Source of the DNA: DATARH01 sp036268075
GTDB taxonomy: Bacteria; Pseudomonadota; Alphaproteobacteria; ATCC43930; CGMCC-115725
Assembly (NCBI GenBank): GCA_036268075.1
Contig: DATAUV010000132.1
Location: forward strand, 1 to 64,000
Reading direction: 5' to 3'
DNA length: 64,000 nucleotides
This document shows, in pieces, positions 33,841 to 41,963 of this stretch (position 1 is the stretch's first letter; each line of letters starts with the position of its first letter). A model generated the notes under the pieces. That model was not told the DNA's origin and did not search any database. It worked only from the letters and a program-made list of their open reading frames with translations. A program made the position numbers and the translations under genes.

Positions 33841-34104
33841 CTACTCCACTGCTGCCGCGCGCGCCCGGTTGAGGGCACGCAGCGTGTCGATGTCGAAAAT
33901 CGGTGCCGGCATCCCCGCCCCGCCGTCGCGCACGACCGCCATCCCGGGCGGCGGCGCCGCTGCGATTTCGGCGAGGTCGGCGGGCCTCTTGGGCTTCCAC
34001 CCGAGCATCGCGGCGATCACCTGCACCATCAGGTGCGCCGGCGGGCTCTCGGCCCAATAGGCGAAGATTTCCTCCGCCTCGGCCAAAATCATCCCGTCGA
34101 TCAC
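33841..34104 (-). CDS. Small tail assembly chaperone-like protein
   Basis: An 87-residue protein with LAEAEEIFAYWAESPPAHLMV at the N-terminus. The position directly before the tape measure gene and the size match the second small chaperone found in GTA-type clusters. The start is GTG at 34104, overlapping the stop of the previous gene as GTGA. No programmed frameshift site is evident. Confidence 0.6.
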   Translation of the reverse strand: MIDGMILAEAEEIFAYWAESPPAHLMVQVIAAMLGWKPKRPADLAEIAAAPPPGMAVVRDGGAGMPAPIFDIDTLRALNRARAAAVE

Positions 34105-34478
34105 CCGATAGGAATATCCGCAGCCGGTGGCGAGGGCGCCGTAGATGCCGGCAAGCCGGGCGCGGCTGTCGCCGCCGGCATGGCTTCCCCCGCGGTGGCG
34201 GGCCCGCCGGCTTTGAGGCCCGCGGCCTGGAGGATCGTCGCGACCGCGGCGTTGACCTCGTCGAGCGAGGCTTCCATTGCCAGCACAGCCTCTAGCGTCA
34301 ACCCCGCCTCGCCGCGCGACAGCCCGGCATGGACGATCCGCGCCGCCGCCTCGACCAGCTCGCCGCCGCTCTTGCCCGGCAACCCGCCGACGACATCGAG
34401 CACCACGCGCAACTGCCCCAGCGTCAGCGGCCGGATCGCAAACTCGCGCCCCGCCAGGCGCACCATGCTCTCGCTCAT
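34101..34478 (-). CDS. Tail assembly chaperone-like protein (GTA gp10-like)
   Basis: A 125-residue protein starting MSESMVRLAGREFAIRPLTL, then QLRVVLDVVGG. The pattern of a short strand pair followed by helices is typical of gp10-like proteins encoded between the tail tube and tape measure genes. The C-terminus is a low-complexity Ala/Pro tail. It overlaps both neighbours by 4 bp. Confidence 0.6.
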   Translation of the reverse strand: MSESMVRLAGREFAIRPLTLGQLRVVLDVVGGLPGKSGGELVEAAARIVHAGLSRGEAGLTLEAVLAMEASLDEVNAAVATILQAAGLKAGGPATAGEAMPAATAAPGLPASTAPSPPAADIPIG

Positions 34479-35239
34479 TCGTTGGTGCTCAACGTGCCGA
34501 TCGTGCCGGCGGCATCGGCGAACGCGCTGAAATCGAATTCCTGAATCTCGTAATCGTCGATTTTGGTCGGCAATGACAGCTTGGTAGCCGTGCAGGCATT
34601 GAGCACCAGCGACAGCCCGGCAGGCACGTTCTGCGTGGTCTTGACCGTATAGAACGTCGCCTTGAACGTCGGCGTGTAGCCCATGAACTGGTTGGTCAGC
34701 ACCAGCTTCTTGCCGCCCGTCGCGCCATAGAGATAGCTGATCGACACCCCCGCCCCGGCATCGGCCGCGGCAAAGGTGTAGATACCGGTCGCGAGGTTGA
34801 CCGAGTACTGCCCCGCCGCGCTCGGCGTCGTCACCCGGGTAAGCCGCCCGCCGGCGTTGCCGCCGTTGGCGTAATACACACCGAGATCGTCGGAATAGGT
34901 CGAGGCGTTGGCGACCGTGACCGTAAACGGCGTCGTACCCGGCACCGCGCCGGCCTCGTTTTCCGACACCGTCACCTGGCCGCTCACCGGCGTCTGGCCA
35001 AAGAACAGGTCGCCGTAGATCGCGCCGAAGATGCGGGCAAACTTGGCCTTGCCGGTGATCTTGCCCTGCCCCCGCGCGATATCGAGCGGAAACTGGTACT
35101 GCCCCCACAATTCCTTGGTCTGCCAGTCCCAGTCGATCTCGACATCCTGCAGGATCGCGAACTGGTCGGGGCCGATGCCCGAGCCGGTCGCGTCGGTGCG
35201 GTTGCCCCACAGCGCGCCGGCGCCGAAAGCGAGTTGCAT
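34475..35239 (-). CDS. Major tail tube protein
   Basis: A 254-residue protein starting MQLAFGAGALWGNRT. It shows tail tube features: FAILQDVEIDWDWQTKELW, QYQFPLDIARGQGKITGKAK and the late SLPTKIDDYEIQEFDFSAF. The middle (about 85-175) is an inserted Thr/Gly/Val-rich beta domain (TVSENEAGAVPGTTPFTV) that would decorate the tube surface. The gene lies after the connector genes and before the chaperones, as in other siphophages. Confidence 0.8.
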   Translation of the reverse strand: MQLAFGAGALWGNRTDATGSGIGPDQFAILQDVEIDWDWQTKELWGQYQFPLDIARGQGKITGKAKFARIFGAIYGDLFFGQTPVSGQVTVSENEAGAVPGTTPFTVTVANASTYSDDLGVYYANGGNAGGRLTRVTTPSAAGQYSVNLATGIYTFAAADAGAGVSISYLYGATGGKKLVLTNQFMGYTPTFKATFYTVKTTQNVPAGLSLVLNACTATKLSLPTKIDDYEIQEFDFSAFADAAGTIGTLSTNE

Positions 35240-35240
35240 G

Positions 35241-35414
35241 TTACACCTCTTCCTTCAAGCGCCGCTTCAGCTCTTCCTTGGCGGCGAATGCGTGGTTCCA
35301 GATCTCGGTGACGCGCGCCGCCACCGACCCGGGGAAATGGTCGTCCCACCAGCGCTCGACGATCGCGTCGAGCGGGTGCGGCGTCGGCCCGGGAGGCGCT
35401 GGGGTCTCGTCCAT
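35241..35414 (-). CDS. Small acidic protein between tail terminator and tail tube genes
   Basis: A 57-residue protein, starting MDETPAPPGPTPHPLDAIVE, then WWDDHFPGSVAARVTEIWN and a basic helical end. It recurs as a short frame in this position of related phage blocks as far as I recall, but I know no function. It starts at ATG 35414 with GGAG-type bases 5-8 bp upstream and stops 1 bp before the tube gene. Confidence 0.55.
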   Translation of the reverse strand: MDETPAPPGPTPHPLDAIVERWWDDHFPGSVAARVTEIWNHAFAAKEELKRRLKEEV

Positions 35415-35425
35415 CACTTGCTCCT

Positions 35426-35860
35426 TCAGGTGCAGAGGATCTCGACCGGCACGATCGCGACCGCCTGGTCGCCGAGCACGCCTTCGTCGGTGGCGATCTT
35501 GCCGGCGATGTAGGCGTGCTGGACCGTCGCCGGCAGGCCGAGGTTCTGGACCCCGGTCACCGCATCCGGCCGCAACGCCGCCTCCACCGCGTCGATCAGC
35601 GGGTTCAGCATGGTCGCCGGCGCCAGATACGGGTCGCCCGAATACACGTAGACATAAAGGTCGACCGACAGCGTCCACACAATCGGCGCTCCAAGCGCCT
35701 GCACGGCGGCGCTCTCGGATTTCTGGCTCACGAAAAGCGCCGGCTGCTCCGCCGGCGCGACATCGCTCCAATGCCTGAGCCGCCGCCCGACCGTCACAAA
35801 ATCATCCGCCGCCGCGACGAGCCCGAACAGCGCCGCGTAGACCGGCTCACGCCCGATCAC
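35426..35860 (-). CDS. Tail terminator/head-tail joining protein (DUF3168-like)
   Basis: A 144-residue protein starting at GTG 35860: MIGREPVYAALFGLVAAADD, then RRLRHWSDVAPAEQPALFV. The last part (LRPDAVTGVQNLGLPATVQH, then AIVPVEILC) fits the family that caps the tail tube at the head side. It overlaps the gp10-like gene by GTGA. The placement agrees with the GTA gp8 position. Confidence 0.6.
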   Translation of the reverse strand: MIGREPVYAALFGLVAAADDFVTVGRRLRHWSDVAPAEQPALFVSQKSESAAVQALGAPIVWTLSVDLYVYVYSGDPYLAPATMLNPLIDAVEAALRPDAVTGVQNLGLPATVQHAYIAGKIATDEGVLGDQAVAIVPVEILCT

Positions 35861-36333
35861 GCCGACACCGCCCGGCTCGCCGCATCCGCCATCGCGGCGC
35901 GGATTTGAGGCTCCATCTCGGTCAGCGCCGAGCGCAGGAACGACCGCTCCGGCATCCGCACCGGCGGCATCTCCACCCGGCGGGCGAACCGCTCGCCCCC
36001 CTGCCACGGGAACGCCAGCGCCCGCGCACTCTTCGGCAAAATCTGATGCGCCGGGATCACCCCGCCATATTCATGGATAGCCGCATACGGCACATCGCTG
36101 CCCAGGGTCGTGCTCACCGCACCGCCGTTCTGCTCCACCGCCACATCGATGCTCGCCGCGAGCCGTCCACTCCGCTGCTGCAACACCCCGCCCGACAGAT
36201 TCCGCTCGACCGCCGCCCGCAGCTCGTCCCCAAGCCGCGACGCCTCCTGCGCCAGCGCCGATGCGAGCCGCCCCGGCATCGTCTCGAGCCGCGCCGCGAG
36301 CGCGTCCGCGCCCACCAAGCTCGCGGTAATCAC
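35857..36333 (-). CDS. HK97 gp10-like head-tail joining protein
   Basis: A 158-residue protein from GTG 36333: MITASLVGADALAARLETMP, an early helix, then RSGRLAASIDVAVEQNGG and PYAAIHEYGGVIPAHQILP. The SGRLAASI and YAAIHEYGG segments are the recognisable core of HK97 gp10-type tail completion proteins. It is coupled on both sides by GTGA overlaps. Confidence 0.8.
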   Translation of the reverse strand: MITASLVGADALAARLETMPGRLASALAQEASRLGDELRAAVERNLSGGVLQQRSGRLAASIDVAVEQNGGAVSTTLGSDVPYAAIHEYGGVIPAHQILPKSARALAFPWQGGERFARRVEMPPVRMPERSFLRSALTEMEPQIRAAMADAASRAVSA

Positions 36334-36968
36334 TGCACGGCCGCCGAGATCGCGGGATCGATGGCGGTACCGGCGAGCTGCCGCACAAACCCCGACACCG
36401 GCGCGACCGCCCGGTATTGCGACAGGATCGTCCTGATGTCGTCGCTCATGTCCTTCTGCGAATAAGTGACGGTCTCGCCGCTCCCCAGCGCCTTGGACAC
36501 CTCGCCGGTGCGGGTCCGCTCGCGGTACCGCTGGCACACCAGCTCGACACAGGCCTGCGCCAGCTCGGGAGGCGTCGTCGCATAGCCCGCCGTATAGGTG
36601 ACGGAGACGTTCTGCGCCCGCCGCGTGAACACGTACCCGCGCAGCACCAGCTCGGTCGGCGAAAACAGGTACCCGGCGGCAAAGCCGCTGCCCTCCGGCG
36701 CCGGCGGGATCTCGATCCCGTCGATCGACAGCGACAGCACCGCGCAGACCGGGATATTGGCAAAGCTGAGCCGCTGCCCACCCCCGCCATCCCTCACCTC
36801 GACCCAATCCGCCGTCGCGACCGGCCGGCCGATCCATCTCTGGATAAACCCGCTCGCCGCCGTCACCAGGCCCGTCAGCAGCGCGTCGTCGGTCGACGGA
36901 AACGGGTTCTGCCCGGTCTGCAGCCACGCCTTGACGTCGTCGAGCGTCGTCAGATCGCCAAACGCCAT
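36330..36968 (-). CDS. Head-tail connector protein (gp6-like)
   Basis: A 212-residue protein starting MAFGDLTTLDDVKAWLQTG, with the adaptor pattern LVTAASGFIQRWIGRPVA, VTYTAGYATTPPELAQACVELVCQRY and RTRTGEVSKALGSGETVTYSQ. Such proteins form the ring between portal and tail. I chose the ATG at 36968; an upstream in-frame start at 36998 lies in the repeat-containing gap. Confidence 0.82.
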   Translation of the reverse strand: MAFGDLTTLDDVKAWLQTGQNPFPSTDDALLTGLVTAASGFIQRWIGRPVATADWVEVRDGGGGQRLSFANIPVCAVLSLSIDGIEIPPAPEGSGFAAGYLFSPTELVLRGYVFTRRAQNVSVTYTAGYATTPPELAQACVELVCQRYRERTRTGEVSKALGSGETVTYSQKDMSDDIRTILSQYRAVAPVSGFVRQLAGTAIDPAISAAVQ

Positions 36969-37009
36969 CCCCTCACCCCGCTTTTCCGCCGAAGGCATTC
37001 TTCAAAGGC

Positions 37010-37078
37010 TTCACCACAGAGATCACAGAGGTCACAGAGATGATTTTCCTCCGTGCCCTCCGTGTCCTCGGTGGTGAA
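37010..37078. repeat. Dispersed CACAGAG/CTCCGTG palindromic repeat in the head operon
   Basis: Outer arms TTCACCAC (37010-37017) and GTGGTGAA (37071-37078) with internal ACAGAG direct repeats facing CTCCGTG repeats. A related element occurs at 60469-60553. It lies between the capsid and connector genes and does not break either. Confidence 0.75.
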
Positions 37079-37086
37079 ATACCTGA

Positions 37087-38577
37087 TCAGCCGTTGCCGA
37101 TATTGGTGATGACGCCCATCGCGAACGGCGCGTACACCGCCAGCACCTCTTCGGCATAGACGCCGACCTGGCGCTGCCGCGTCACCACTGGCCAGTCGAT
37201 CTGGTAGTAATCCTGCCGCGTCTTGACCTCGGCGACGTTCGGCACTTCGCTCGACTGGTACTGGATCGGCAAATTCTCCGCCCAGCCGACGATCGTGCCC
37301 GGCGGAACCCGCGGATGGATGCGGATCGGGATGCGCAACCCGCCGTTCAGCGCGAACGGGTTGAAGTAGAACGACACCGCGCCCGCCGCGGCGAGGTCGT
37401 AGGCATTGCCGTCCGCGCTCACCTCATACCGCAACAGCGGCGCCGAGGCGTTCGACAGCACCTTGTCGGTGATGTTCTTCAGCTCCTGCACGTTGACGTA
37501 CAGCACCGTCGGGCTCAGCTCGAAATTGTTCCACATCGTCTGGAACATCGTGTCGATCTCGACGACCGAGCCGCGCCCCGACGCGGTCAGCGGGGTGCCG
37601 GTGCCGGCGGTGCCGGTGGGCTGCGTCGCGACATAGGCGTTGGATCCGGATTTGAACGCGCTCGTCAGCAGCCCGTCATAGGCATAGCTCGGGTTCGCGG
37701 AATTATCCGCGCTGACCGCCGACTGAACCTGGTGCCCGCTCGCGAGCGGCGCCGAGAAGCTGGCGCTGTCGATCGTCGTGATCGCCTGCAGCGTCTCACT
37801 GCCGGTCGCCGTCCCGACATACCACGCATACGCCACCGCGCCCTGCAACGCGGCGACGGTGCAGAACAGCGTCTGCCCCGACGTCACCACCTGGCTCGCC
37901 TCGGCGCTGATATTCGACGACCCGCCCGCAAGCGTGTAGGAGTGACCGTCCGCCCCGGTAATCGGCTTCGTCGTGGCGATGCCGGCGGCGAGCCCCGAAT
38001 TCTGATACCCTTCGAGCGTCAGCCCGACCACCTTTACATAATAGGTGGTCGCCGGCAGCGTCCCGCCCGACCCCGAAGCCGACAGCGTCGGCGTCGCCGG
38101 CGTGCCGAGCTGCAACGAGGCATTTCCCGCGAGGATCGCCATCTCCTCCTTCAGCATCATCTTTTGCAGCAGGCGAAACGTCATCCGCGACTGGATGTCC
38201 TCGAAGAACCGGCCGGCGCTGATCGCCTCGTAAGTCGCCGCGTCCTCCTCGCCGATCGTCACATAGGTCGCCGACTTGGTCGCGGTCGTGTACGACATCT
38301 GGGCCGAGCGCTGCCCTTCCGGCACCCACCCCATCGCGTCGTAGCCCGAGCCCACCAGGGCCGTCACCTGACGCCAGTTGGTGGCGGTGCCGGTCCCGCC
38401 GCCAACCCGCGGCACGACGTTCCGGATCGGCGTGACGAACGGATATAGATTCTTCGCCGGCGCCTGCAAATCGAACGCGACCAGCCCGGTCCCGGTCGAG
38501 ATCGTCTTGGCGATCCGGTCATCGGGCGAGCGCAACGCCCCCTTGACCAGATCGAGCGTGTCCTGTGTCGGATTCAT
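37087..38577 (-). CDS. Major capsid protein with an inserted Ig-like domain
   Basis: A 496-residue HK97-fold type capsid protein. The N-terminus (MNPTQDTLDLVKGALRSP), the P-domain region (TNWRQVTALVGSGYDAMGW, VTIGEEDAATYEAISAG) and the C-terminal end (FAMGVITNIGNG) fit the fold. Residues about 159-290 (TPATPTLSASGSGGTLPAT, then YYVKVVGLTLEGYQNSG) form a separate beta-rich, fibronectin/Ig-like insertion that should stand on the capsid surface. I chose the ATG at 38577; upstream frame to 38631 lacks support. Confidence 0.82.
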   Translation of the reverse strand: MNPTQDTLDLVKGALRSPDDRIAKTISTGTGLVAFDLQAPAKNLYPFVTPIRNVVPRVGGGTGTATNWRQVTALVGSGYDAMGWVPEGQRSAQMSYTTATKSATYVTIGEEDAATYEAISAGRFFEDIQSRMTFRLLQKMMLKEEMAILAGNASLQLGTPATPTLSASGSGGTLPATTYYVKVVGLTLEGYQNSGLAAGIATTKPITGADGHSYTLAGGSSNISAEASQVVTSGQTLFCTVAALQGAVAYAWYVGTATGSETLQAITTIDSASFSAPLASGHQVQSAVSADNSANPSYAYDGLLTSAFKSGSNAYVATQPTGTAGTGTPLTASGRGSVVEIDTMFQTMWNNFELSPTVLYVNVQELKNITDKVLSNASAPLLRYEVSADGNAYDLAAAGAVSFYFNPFALNGGLRIPIRIHPRVPPGTIVGWAENLPIQYQSSEVPNVAEVKTRQDYYQIDWPVVTRQRQVGVYAEEVLAVYAPFAMGVITNIGNG

Positions 38578-38655
38578 GGAAAACTCCCCGTGGGAGGTGG
38601 CAACAAAAAACCCGCCGGAAAGGCGGGCCATGCGTCAGTCACTGTCATCTGTTAC

Positions 38656-38738
38656 CGTCATCCCGGCGAAGGCCGGGACCCACCTTTCATCCACTCGCGC
38701 ATCGGAAGGGTGGATACCGGCCTTCGCCGGTACGACGG
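38656..38738. repeat. Dispersed CCCGGCGAAGGCCGGG palindromic repeat, copy 1
   Basis: Left arm CGTCATCCCGGCGAAGGCC and a diverged right arm GGCCTTCGCCGGTACGACG form a long hairpin. A near-identical but better-paired element is at 63004-63085. It sits between the protease and capsid genes. Confidence 0.85.
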
Positions 38739-38752
38739 ACGAGGGATGCGGG

Positions 38753-39877
38753 CTACCCCCGCACCATCCCAGCCGGCCGGATCGGGTTGGCGTGCGCCGC
38801 CTTGATCAGCGCCAGCGTGCGTTCCTCGTCGCTCATCCGCGACAGCGCGGTGACGACATCCTCGCCATACCCGCCGCCATCGGCCCGCTTGGTGATCCCG
38901 GCATACCCGCGCGCCGCAGTCTGCGGCGGCATCGGAGTAGCGGCAATGTCGTCGACCCGCTTCGCCAGCGCGTCTAGCCGCGGCACGATCTCACCGGCGA
39001 GCGCCTTCATCAGCTCGCCGATAACGTCGCCGAGCTCCGCGAGCCCGCCGGTGCCCTTGCGCAGCGTCTCCGCCACCGACGCCTTCCCGCCGATGGTGAC
39101 CGCCGGCGGCCCCGCCGGATCGATCTCTTCCTGCCACGCCGCGACGATGCGCGCCTTGATGTGGGCGAGCTGCGCCTCGGTATACCGGTCCGCGTTGTCG
39201 GGCTGGTGGATATAGGCCCAGGCAGCCCGGACATGGTCTTCGCTGTCGAGCGGGTAGCGTTTCTCGCCGTCGGGCCGGTAGCCCGGGTCGGCGAACGCGC
39301 CGCCTTCGTCCTCCCCGCCCCCGCCGCGCTTTTCGACGCACCGCATCGCCTCCACCTTCACCAGGTGACGGTGCGCGGCGACGCCGCAATGCCATATCTG
39401 CACGGGCGGGTTCGCCGCCGCGGCCGCATCGGCCATGTGTTGCCCTCCTTCGGCTTTCCAGCAATCGAACACCGCCTCGGGGTTGGCCGGGCGGTCGACC
39501 AGGCTGATCTCGGTCAGTGTCAGCCCGGTGATGACAGAGCGGTCGGCCGGGTCACGTTCCGTCACCCGCCCACCGATCGAATATCCCTTGTAGACGCCGC
39601 TCGTGACTTTTTGCCAGGCGCGCGGGTCGACGATGCGGGCGCCGACGTAAAGCCCGTGATCGTCCACCGCGGCCTCCTCGGCGACGCCGACCGCCGATAG
39701 CTGGTGCATCTCGCGGATATTCGCGAACTTCATGTAATCCGCGAGCGCCGCCCCCAGCGCGTCCCGCGTGATCGTCTCCCCCTGGTCGTCCTCGGCCTCG
39801 GTCGAGGCATAACCCCAAACCATCTGCTGTGCCGCATCGACCTTCGCGAGCGGAGCGTAAAAGCGCATGCGGATCAC
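38753..39877 (-). CDS. Prohead protease fused to a DUF6582-like and a scaffold-like region
   Basis: A 374-residue protein. The N-terminal part (1-145) has the XkdF/HK97 protease pattern: YASTEAEDDQGETITRDAL, KGYSIGGRVTERD and LTEISLVDRPANPEA. A middle segment (about 195-255) with RYPLDSEDHVRAAWAYIHQP resembles DUF6582. The C-terminal third is helical and would serve as scaffold (VIGELMKALAGEIVPRLDAL). It should process the head during assembly. It lies upstream of the capsid gene. Confidence 0.78.
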   Translation of the reverse strand: MIRMRFYAPLAKVDAAQQMVWGYASTEAEDDQGETITRDALGAALADYMKFANIREMHQLSAVGVAEEAAVDDHGLYVGARIVDPRAWQKVTSGVYKGYSIGGRVTERDPADRSVITGLTLTEISLVDRPANPEAVFDCWKAEGGQHMADAAAAANPPVQIWHCGVAAHRHLVKVEAMRCVEKRGGGGEDEGGAFADPGYRPDGEKRYPLDSEDHVRAAWAYIHQPDNADRYTEAQLAHIKARIVAAWQEEIDPAGPPAVTIGGKASVAETLRKGTGGLAELGDVIGELMKALAGEIVPRLDALAKRVDDIAATPMPPQTAARGYAGITKRADGGGYGEDVVTALSRMSDEERTLALIKAAHANPIRPAGMVRG

Positions 39878-39910
39878 CGTGTTGTTTAAAGCGGAACCGT
39901 TCTTGGTGGT

Positions 39911-40081
39911 CTAGATCAGACGCTTGCCTCGGCTCGTCGCTGCTTTCTTCCCGATGACTCTCAGGAGCCGCTTCTTCTCGTCTTCGGCGTCGATGCTCCT
40001 GAGCAATGCATCTATTTCGTTTAGGCGGTCACCTGACTCCAATGCCGCCTCGACGATCTTCGATGCGTCTGATTTGGTCAT
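39911..40081 (-). CDS. Small uncharacterised helical protein in the head operon
   Basis: A 56-residue charged helical protein (MTKSDASKIVEAALESGDRL at the start, basic tail RGKRLI). Start chosen at ATG 40081; the frame extends to 40102. I do not recognise a family. With the next gene it forms a two-gene, lower-GC insertion between portal and protease. Confidence 0.5.
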   Translation of the reverse strand: MTKSDASKIVEAALESGDRLNEIDALLRSIDAEDEKKRLLRVIGKKAATSRGKRLI

Positions 40082-40129
40082 TGGGTGGGTCGGCGCCTCC
40101 AACGCCCGGACGAACCGCGCCGGCGCCTA

Positions 40130-40519
40130 TCAGATCGGGTTCGCGATGATATGCTCCCAGAGGAACTCGTGTGCTCGCCATTCGTCCGGCGTGTACCTCG
40201 CCGTCTTCCAATCTGGACGGCGCCCCTTACGGACTAGCTTCATCCGCTCCTGATATCTGCGGTCCAAGCCCACAAGGATACTGTGGATCTCCAGCGGAAG
40301 CGGAGCGGCACAATCGATCTTCGTATGCACATTCCCGAATTTTTCGCCGGTTCCTCGATCGAACCGCGCGTTCTCTTGGGTATGTATCCGTCTCGCGTGG
40401 ATTGCCGCCTCATCCAACCCAATCACGAGACAAGTCAAGCTCGCGTTGCTCACGGAATTCCGAGCATGAAAGATGTCCCCGACGGCGAGTTTGCGAAGAG
40501 CGATTTCTTTGTCACGCAC
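40130..40519 (-). CDS. Uncharacterised protein between portal and protease
   Basis: A 129-residue protein starting MRDKEIALRKLAVGDIFHAR. It contains a beta-rich first half (SLTCLVIGLDEAAIHARRI) and a basic C-terminal half with YQERMKLVRKGRRPDWKTA and DEWRAHEFLWEHII. No family recognised. GC content is visibly lower than that of the flanking head genes, suggesting a later acquired (moron) gene. Confidence 0.55.
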   Translation of the reverse strand: MRDKEIALRKLAVGDIFHARNSVSNASLTCLVIGLDEAAIHARRIHTQENARFDRGTGEKFGNVHTKIDCAAPLPLEIHSILVGLDRRYQERMKLVRKGRRPDWKTARYTPDEWRAHEFLWEHIIANPI

Positions 40520-40595
40520 GGCGCGGGGTCCTATTTTGCATCGCGATCAAAGTCTTCCAGGGCTCTCGTTTGCGGCCCGGCCGGTAGATTGCCGA

Positions 40596-41963
40596 TTAGT
40601 CTGGATCGTATTTGCGGAGGTGTGCCCCGGCGGTCTTGGCAGTGCCCTCCAGCGGCACCGCCCCCTGCGTCCCATACACCATCGGCCGATCGCCGCCGGG
40701 CACCGGGTCGAGGCCCAACAAATCCCGCGCCTCGTTGATCGCGTAGATACCGCTGCGCACATAGGTGTCGATGACCTTGGCCTCTTGCGCCGGGTCGGCC
40801 AGGCGTCCCTCGACCCACACGAATTCGAGCTCCGCCTCGCCGAGCCGGTCCTGGATCACGTGGTCGGCGAGCCGCTTCACCCACCCCATCAGCGGCGCCA
40901 TGCCCTCGTCGAGCGCGGCCTGCTGGCTCGTCTCCGCGGTGGCGCGGTTCACCTGCTTGGTAAACGCGGTCGGCGGCAGCGAAAATGCGTAGCAGACGAT
41001 CCGCGCCAGCCACTCGTCAAACTCGTCCTTGTACGGCGCCTCGGTAAAGGCCTGGTATTTCGACCCGCCCGGCGCCCATACCAGCCGCGTGCGGGATGCC
41101 GTGTTGCCCGCGAGCACGCTGTCGAACCATTCCTGAAACTGCCGGATCTGGTCCACATTCCACCCGTCCGGCGCGCTCAACAGCCCCGGCGGCACATTGC
41201 CCTCGGTGAAATGCTGGAGCTGCATCACCTGGCGGCGCAGCGCGATGTTGACGGTCATGATGATCTGCTCGACCGGCCCGAACCCATAGGCCTTGTGCGG
41301 CCGCGGGTTGCGCGGGAGGTACAGAAGGTCGTCGCCGGTCAACAATTTCCATGGTCGCCCATGGATCACCTGTTCGAACGCCGGCGCCGGCGCCCGCGGT
41401 CGCCGCCCGGTGTCGTCGACCAGCAATTTGATCGTCGCCCCGTCCACCGGATCGAGCCCGATCAGCTCGCCGGCCCGGTTGCGCCGCATCTCCAGCGCCG
41501 GCGCGTCGAGCACCAGCACATCCTCGAGCAATTCGCGCAGCCAGGTCGCGAACGGCCGCTCCCCGTCCGGCCGCCGCCAGAACGCCGCCACCTTCGCCAC
41601 CCGCGCCGGATCGACCCGGGCGCCCTTCACCCCCTTGATCGTCCATTCGAGCTTTTCGATCTGGTCCTTGCGCGTCTCGATCGCGAGCCGGGTGATGTCG
41701 TGCCCGTCGGCGAGCGCCCGCAACTCCGCGAACGACACCGGCTCGTAGGCACGCGGCGTATAGATCGTGTTGACGCCGACCGGGAAATCCCACGCCCGCA
41801 GCGCCTCCGCTTCGAGCGGCGCCAGCGGGTAGCCGGGCGAAAAGATCCCGAGATTCGGCTGGAACACATCCGCGAATTGCGCCTCCAGCCCCTGCTGGCC
41901 CCAGCTATAGGACGGGGTGAGGCCACGGGTCAGGGACGTGCGCTTACCGCCTTGAGGGGGCAT
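40596..41963 (-). CDS. Phage portal protein
   Basis: A 455-residue protein that forms the ring through which DNA enters the head. Recognisable features are NTIYTPRAYEPVSFAELRAL, ITRLAIETRKDQIEKLEW, DDLLYLPRNPRPHKAYGFGP, and IIMTVNIALRRQVMQLQHFT, then WFDSVLAGNTASRTRLVW, all typical of phage/GTA portal proteins. I chose the ATG at 41963, which shares bases with the stop of the upstream tailspike gene (TGATG). Confidence 0.88.
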   Translation of the reverse strand: MPPQGGKRTSLTRGLTPSYSWGQQGLEAQFADVFQPNLGIFSPGYPLAPLEAEALRAWDFPVGVNTIYTPRAYEPVSFAELRALADGHDITRLAIETRKDQIEKLEWTIKGVKGARVDPARVAKVAAFWRRPDGERPFATWLRELLEDVLVLDAPALEMRRNRAGELIGLDPVDGATIKLLVDDTGRRPRAPAPAFEQVIHGRPWKLLTGDDLLYLPRNPRPHKAYGFGPVEQIIMTVNIALRRQVMQLQHFTEGNVPPGLLSAPDGWNVDQIRQFQEWFDSVLAGNTASRTRLVWAPGGSKYQAFTEAPYKDEFDEWLARIVCYAFSLPPTAFTKQVNRATAETSQQAALDEGMAPLMGWVKRLADHVIQDRLGEAELEFVWVEGRLADPAQEAKVIDTYVRSGIYAINEARDLLGLDPVPGGDRPMVYGTQGAVPLEGTAKTAGAHLRKYDPD

